The notes beneath the pieces are model-generated. The model was not told the DNA's origin and made no database searches. It was given only the letters and a program-made list of their open reading frames with translations. A stretch of 64,000 nucleotides of DNA from DATMER01 sp040349255 (lineage in GTDB: Bacteria; Acidobacteriota; Thermoanaerobaculia; Multivoradales; UBA5704), in the NCBI GenBank assembly GCA_040349255.1, contig JBEQUE010000237.1, positions 1 through 64,000 of the forward strand. The letters run 5' to 3'. Below are positions 63,301 to 64,000 of this stretch, one piece after another (position 1 is the first letter of the stretch; every line of letters starts with the position of its first letter). A program made the position numbers and the translations under genes.

Positions 63301-64000
63301 GATCGGCCGGCCGATCGGCAGCGGCGCCTCGACCTCCTCCGGCGAGCGCATCGGATGGCACGTGGTGAACACGGTGCTCTCGGTGGGGCCGTAGCCGTTG
63401 ACCATCGTGATACCGGGCGATGTCGGCGCCGCTTCGAGCACCCGCTTCACGTGGGCCGGCGAGAGCACGTCGCCGCCCGACATGATCAGTCTCAGGTGCG
63501 TCAGGCTGTCGAGCTGGGACTCGACCATCTGCTGGAACAGGCCGGCGGTGAGCCAGGCCGCGGTGACTCCCTGGCGCACCAGGAACGCGCCCAGCTCCTC
63601 CAGGCTCGGGGTCTCCGGCGGCATGATCGCGAGCGCCGAGCCGTTGAGCAGCGAATAGCCCACCTCCAGCGTGGTGGCGTCGAACGACAGCGGCCCCAGG
63701 TGCAGGAACACGTGGTCCGGGCCGAAGTCGGCGAAGCGCGAGCTGCGCGCCAGCCGCACCACGTCGCGGTGGGTGACGGCCACGCCCTTCGGCCGGCCCG
63801 TGGAGCCGGAGGTGTACATGACGTAGGCCAGGTTGTCGGGGACGGGGGGAAGGGACACAAAGGACTGCAGGGGCTGCAGGGACGAAAGGTCCTCCCAGCA
63901 GATCACCTTTGCTGACGTCGAAGGCAGGCGCTCCAGCAGACCGCGCCGGGTGATCAGCACCGGCGCGGCGGTGTCCTCCAGCATGAAGGCCAGGCGGTCC
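48376..64000 (-). CDS. Nonribosomal peptide synthetase, five A domains visible, N-terminus outside window
   Basis: The frame is open to the window edge (DRLAFMLEDTAAPV), so the N-terminus is missing; about 5207 residues are visible. Approximate nucleotide positions: A-a from 64000 with A10 at 62800, T 62640; C 62060, A-b 60660-59690, T 59510; C 58935, A-c 57540-56580, T 56415; C 55785, A-d 54370-53395, T 53225; C 52610, A-e 51225-50245, T 50065; final C 49465; tail 48520-48379. Codes read by eye: A-a DALWMGGVFK; A-b and A-c DLFNNALTYK (Ala/Gly type); A-d and A-e DIFHFGLIIK (unassigned). All C domains keep HHxxxDG. The protein ends in a C domain plus a charged tail, so that C domain must work with the A-T of the next protein. 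Adjacent modules b/c and d/e are near-duplicates. A polyserine run interrupts A-d, and a GGAC-type repeat lies in A-a. Confidence 0.95.
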   Translation of the reverse strand, partial: DRLAFMLEDTAAPVLITRRGLLERLPSTSAKVICWEDLSSLQPLQSFVSLPPVPDNLAYVMYTSGSTGRPKGVAVTHRDVVRLARSSRFADFGPDHVFLHLGPLSFDATTLEVGYSLLNGSALAIMPPETPSLEELGAFLVRQGVTAAWLTAGLFQQMVESQLDSLTHLRLIMSGGDVLSPAHVKRVLEAAPTSPGITMVNGYGPTESTVFTTCHPMRSPEEVEAPLPIGRPIGNTRVAVVSQDFELVPPGVEGELWIGGDGLARGYLHRPDLTAERFVPDVFWGTGERLYRTGDLVRWRADGVLEFAGRVDFQVKIRGFRVELGEIEAALAAHPGVAEAAVVVHGVQGEGGDKRLVAFWVGRSDAEPDLRGYLAASLPPHMVPGAFVRMEALPLNTNGKVDRRALAAITPAVSRTGLAAPRTPTEEVLAALWAEALGLDQVGIDEDFFALGGHSLVATRLVSRLSTDLGVDLSLRAVLEDSTVARLAVRVDEARSSGANAPPLRPQRLDAPAPLSYSQESLWLLDRLTPGLAVYNIPLVLRFTGGLDRAALAAALDAVVERHEALRTVFREEGGQPRQVVLPFEPRPLPVCDLRLLPEPARRGEAGRRLREEAALPFDLAAGPLLRPLLVMLDETEHVLLLTMHHIVSDGWSVDVLARDLGAFYTRESLPGLPVQYADYAVWQREWLSGGVLESQTAWWREELAGAPTVLEVPADRPRPAAQSFRGALREDLLPADLVEAVRGLARREGATLFMALLANFQVLLHRLTGQDDVLVGSPVANRNRPEVEDLIGFFVNTLVLRGRLADGMAFRDALAMSRRAALGAYAHQDLPFDQLVQELRVERSLAYQPLFQVMFALQAGAFPVPDLPGVRTETVTLETGTAKFDLLLEGRETSAGLGLTLEHATDLFDGATAARLLERFRVLLEAAAADPDRGVHDLPVLSAAERAQVLEAWNDRTLAVPDLCLHDLIAAQTARRPDAVALIGDAGERWTYRELDLRAGRIAARLRRLGVGPEVPVGVSLRRTPGLVAALLGVLRAGGCYVPLDPAYPKERLAMLLEDTAAPVVISESGIAARLPELPGSLLLVDGEELPEEAEGLSGAVPGNLAYLIYTSGSTGRPKGVAIEHRSAVAFAVWARQVFRDEELDGVFAATSVNFDLSIFELFVPLCWGGRVVLGADALALPGHPAAYEVRLVNTVPSAMTELVRMGGVPPTVRTVNLAGEPLRRSLARSIEALGTVDRLLNLYGPSEDTTYSTFTAVPPGDREPTIGRAVRGSWVYLFDRHGNPAPVGVAGELCLGGAGLARGYLGRPELTAEKFVPDPLSGAGRGGDRLYRTGDLARWLPDGQLEYLGRIDHQVKVRGFRIELGEIEAALLGHPAVREAAVLAAGEGSDRRLVAYVSPPGLPDLRPHLAERLPDYMVPAVFVELDALPLTPNGKVDRRALAALAPAGSRSGRPSSAPRTPTEEVLAAVWADLLGLDAVGTEDNFFALGGHSLLATRLVFRLSAELGAELPPRIVFEAPTVARLAARVDEALASDVKAPPIQPVPRDGSGLPLSSSQEGLWLVDRLSPGLPVYNIPLALRLSGGLDRARLETALGAVVRRHEALRTTFREAGGRPRQIVAPAGPRPLPVVDLGGLPDGPRQREAEARLRQEALRPFDLAAGPLLRAVLLALGADEHVLLLTLHHIVGDGWSLDVLVRDLGAFYAGEALPALRVQYADYATWQREWLAGEALERLAAWWRGELAGAPTLLEVPADRPRPAAQSHRGGLRHAALPAEVADAARGLARREGATLFMVLLAAFQTLLLRLTGQRDVLVGSPVANRDRPEVEGLIGFFVNTVVLRGRLADGMAFRDALSAARRAALGAYAHQELPFDQLVHELRVERSLAFPPLVQVMLVLQSGGFEAPEMPGVRAETVALETGTAKLDLLLEARGSGLSLEHSEDLFDASTADRLLERFVVLLSAAAADPSRGLADLPAMSEAERFQVLEAWNDAALDVPDVCLHDLIAEQAGRTPDAVAVVGDQGERWTYRELDLRSRRVATRLLQLGVGPEVPVGVSLRRMPEMVAALLGVLRAGGCYLPLDPAYPKERLALLLEDTAAPVVITESGLVGSLPALPGAAILLDREELPDAPGAEPGVLPGNLAYLIYTSGSTGRPKGVAIEHRSAVAFAVWALQAFSPEELAGVFAATSVNFDLSIFEIFVPLCWGGRVILGADALALPGHPAAAEVRLVNTVPSAMSELVRTRGIPPSVRTVNLAGEPLRRSLARPVLEAGEVERLLNLYGPSEDTTYSTYSVVPAGDREPTIGRPLAGSRVFLIDASGNPAPIGVAGELCLGGAGLARGYLGRPELTAERFVPDPFGGPGRAGERLYRTGDLARWRPDGEIEYLGRIDHQVKVRGFRIELGEIEAALLAHPGVQQAAVLATGEGADRRLVAWVAPEELPDLRPWLAARLPDYMVPSAFAGAPELPLTPNGKVDRRALAAAPERAALPIPAGAPPRTTTEEVLAGLWADVLGLEAVGIDDDFFRLGGHSLLANRLISRVAETLGVDLTLRRVFESPTVRTLAARIDAIVSGLRTAAPAPLRALPRPAGPDETVELPIALAQERLWFLDWMEPGLSLYNMPFAVRLSGPLDAGALAAALDGLVLRHETLRTTFRRDGEEPRQRIAPFEPRPLPVVDLSGLPADRPEAVAAIAAIAEGLLGDAAMRPFDLEEGPLLRTFLVRLEPETHELLFCVHHIVSDGWSMDVIRRDLAALYAGEELPGLPVRYADYAVWQRQGLSGETLEREAAYWRGELAGAPTLLDLPLDRPRPPMPSHRGVSLPVSYPPELAAAAQACARHQGATIFMTLLAAFQALLHRLSADGGDVLVGTPIAGRIRRELEDLVGFFVNTLALRGRFPDESLSFERLLARTRAAALAAYAHQELPFERLVEELRVERSLSYNPLIQVLFSVREYHGGGATMKDVEASWRELFLRSVKLELELDLDDRLQGRIGFATDLFDATTIERLVSQLGVLLEGAVRQPETPVAELPLLTEAEIRQLREWSGHALEVDEPPVHAQLAARAALAPDAVAVEMNGESLTYGELQARAEALARRLRAAGVGGGSRVGLFLERSLDLPAAILGIWNAGGAYVPLDPHLPEARTAYLIEDAIRGQQAPVIVSRDPLRIDGVQVVALSEDGEEVAPSSSSSSSSSSSSSSLSDLAYLIYTSGTTGQPKAVQVDHGNLAHTMRAARLAFGFAPSDRMPCLAAFTFDIFLFELFGPLLGGGTAVLFPLRPTLDIPALVGALDGMTLLHGVPALMREIVDAAARKGTGSTLRRLFVGGDAVPADLLADMRRVFPQARATVLYGPTEATIICSSHDASGDEGRALLGRPLPGCVLELRNGTSQPGQPGQAVPLGVPGEVWIGGPGVTRGYLHRPDLTAEKFVGTWYRSGDLARRLPDGALEFLGRMDNQVKLRGFRIELGEIEAVIAQEPAVRQATVMAVGEGAQKHLVAFVVASEGWGAEDVLRERLAAQLPEYMVLSSFTFLDALPLTAHGKVDRKALARLAPVRPRRETDWIEPSTPTEVALASVWSELLRVERAGLRDHFFELGGHSLIATRLVSQVNETFGLDLPLRVVFEAPVLAGLAAQIDAALAAGPDAAGRRAPLLPVPRVPRADGSVDLPLSLAQERLWFLDQLAPGQPFYNIPCSARFEGPLDVGALGAALDGLVRRHETLRTTFFKSAGEPRQRIRPAAHQALPVVDLSGLPADRAPAESESLLEAGALVPFNLGTGPLLRTFLVRLAPERHELFFSIHHIVADGWSMEVVRRDLRALYAGEALPELAVQYADFALWQLRSLSGEALDREAAYWREELAGAPTVLDLPLDRPRPAVQSHRGSALPVSYPPELAAAVRALGRSQGATMFMTLLAAFQALLHRVSGSREGGDVVVGSPIAGRGRRELDSLIGFFVNTLALRGRFSEEGQSFARLLAQTRATALAAYAHQDLSFERLVEELRVERSLSYNPLIQVLFSVQDFEGGAERMKDVGMVWRVLPMTSVKLDLELDLDERLQGRAGYASDLFDAATVERLTGHLGVLLAAAVQHPDLPVEELPLLTEAEVLEIRGWSGHSLEVDEPPVHVQLAARAALAPDAVAVEMNGESLTYGELQRRAEALARRLRAAGVGGGSRVGLLLERSLDLPVAILGIWNAGGAYVPLDPHLPEARLAFQIDDAIRGQESAVIVAGEPRSIDDIQVVLMDGVGGEAGTGEVSLSDLAYLIYTSGTTGQPKAVQVDHGNLAHTMRAVRQAFGFQTSDRMPCLAAFTFDIFLFELFGPLLAGGTAVLVPLRPTLDVAALVAGLRGMTLLHGVPALMREIVDAASRKGLGGSLRRLFVGGDAVPADLLADMRAVFPEAVTTVLYGPTEATIICSSHDARGGETRALLGRPLPGCVLDLHDRHGQLVPLGVPGEVWIGGPGVTRGYLNRPDLTEERFVAGWYRSGDLARRLPDGTLEFLGRIDNQVKLRGFRIELGEIEAVVAQEPAVRQAAVLAVGEDGTQKHLALFAVVSPPHEVAGAEGMESSLRDRLAARLPEYMVPASFTFVDALPLTAHGKVDRKALARLAPRSTRPSIEWIAPATPTEVALASLWTDLLPMGSTERVGRRDHFFELGGHSLIATRLISRLSDALGVELPLRTLFEAPVLADLASRVDAALAAGPNGSNGSDIAPPIVPVPRAADLPLSFAQERLWFSYLLAPERAQYIITAPLRLAGALDVRALQAAFAEIVRRHEILRSIYDQRDGRGVQRVAEAGPVALPVADLGGLPEELREAEMLRVAALEEIWRIDLRSGPVHRFRLVRMADEDWLLILSVHHVASDGWSTGILLQELADLYGGAGLPPLPPLTVQYGDYAVWQRRWLQGEALDRLIDSWRHALAGAPVRINLPTDRPRPAVRSNQGATLSLTLPREVASKVDAVSRRLGATPFMTFFAAYEVLLHRLTGEDDVLVGTPVAGRTRAETERLIGCFVNTLVLRGHNPGQGGTFRELVGRVRSMALHAFAHQDVPFEKLVEAMGGERNLAWNPLFQVFFALQNAPLGEVGLPGVSMTPVEVPSGVTLFDLSLGLGEFRGEILGGMQYATDLFDAATIERWSRHFRLLVEAVLENPDRPLADLPRIAEPERLQLVATSGGAGDPEPEESAEALQARLSAREEELAERRSGLSDQKRAALQKLLRARKAK
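54415..54456 (-). repeat. Polyserine microsatellite inside an NRPS adenylation domain
   Basis: Fourteen consecutive serine codons (TCC with some TCT) lie just before the A3 core motif (LAYLIYTSGTTG) of adenylation domain A-d. The near-identical neighbour A-e has a short Gly/Glu-containing loop at the same place, so this is a recent expansion in a surface loop. Confidence 0.85.
63853..63888. repeat. 9-bp GGAC-type repeats inside an NRPS gene
   Basis: Units GGACACAAA, GGACTGCAG, GGGCTGCAG and GGACGAAAG are consecutive on the plus strand, inside the NRPS reading frame on the minus strand. There they encode SLQPLQSFVSLPP before the A3 motif. The unit matches the inverted array at 31171-31280. 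Confidence 0.7.

Noticed and set aside
41377..63915. Giant plus-strand open frames opposite the NRPS genes
   Set aside because: They are antisense to unmistakable A, T and C domains and translate to Arg/Gln/Gly-rich sequence with no domains. They are by-products of GC-rich codon use.

Overview
This is a GC-rich bacterial window. The gene content (a Ser/Thr kinase fused to a cyclase-like domain, an ATPase and a TPR-like tail; a MoxR/DUF58 operon; large NRPSs; dispersed palindromic repeats) fits an Acidobacteriota bacterium, with Myxococcota as the main alternative. No rRNA or tRNA was seen, so this placement is an inference.

Positions 1-5354 (+) hold the 3' part of an unknown helical protein and two tandem paralogous multi-pass membrane proteins. 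A 41-bp palindromic repeat array (5366-5600) separates them from a 1365-residue kinase/cyclase-like/AAA/TPR-like regulator. That gene overlaps, tail to tail, a saccharopine-dehydrogenase-like reductase on the minus strand.

Positions 10770-19708 (+) look like an undescribed isoprenoid-type gene cluster. Two closely related FAD oxidoreductases (COG3349-like, related to carotenoid desaturases) flank a fused double acetoacetate-decarboxylase-like protein. An acidic protein of unknown function and a short-chain polyprenyl diphosphate synthase follow. The first two genes are each preceded by a TTGCG(C/T)-N17/18-TACAGT promoter-like pair, and the downstream genes overlap or nearly abut.

Positions 19705-28943 hold a divergent pair of operons starting from one 14-bp palindrome (21511-21524). 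Leftward are an RDD protein with a B-box-like zinc module, a zinc-ribbon membrane protein and a small membrane protein. Rightward is the familiar MoxR, DUF58, DUF4129, DUF4350, SpoIIM-like and RDD set, whose neighbours all overlap. A DEAD-box helicase, a four-helix-bundle protein, a Nudix hydrolase and small genes follow. Two further repeat structures lie here: an inverted array of 9-bp GGACNTAAA units (31171-31280) and a degenerate array of about 20.7-bp units (33040-33425).

Positions 33436-64000 (-) are dominated by two giant NRPS genes and a dihaem cytochrome c gene. The upstream NRPS (48376-64000, N-terminus outside the window) has five A domains and ends in a C domain plus a charged tail. 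The downstream NRPS (34453-48267) starts with an A domain, has four modules and contains an unusual C-C tandem. It ends in a thioesterase. Together at least nine residues are activated. By-eye specificity codes suggest several Ala/Gly positions and one Leu, with the rest unassigned. No epimerization domain, MbtH protein, phosphopantetheinyl transferase or transporter is visible.
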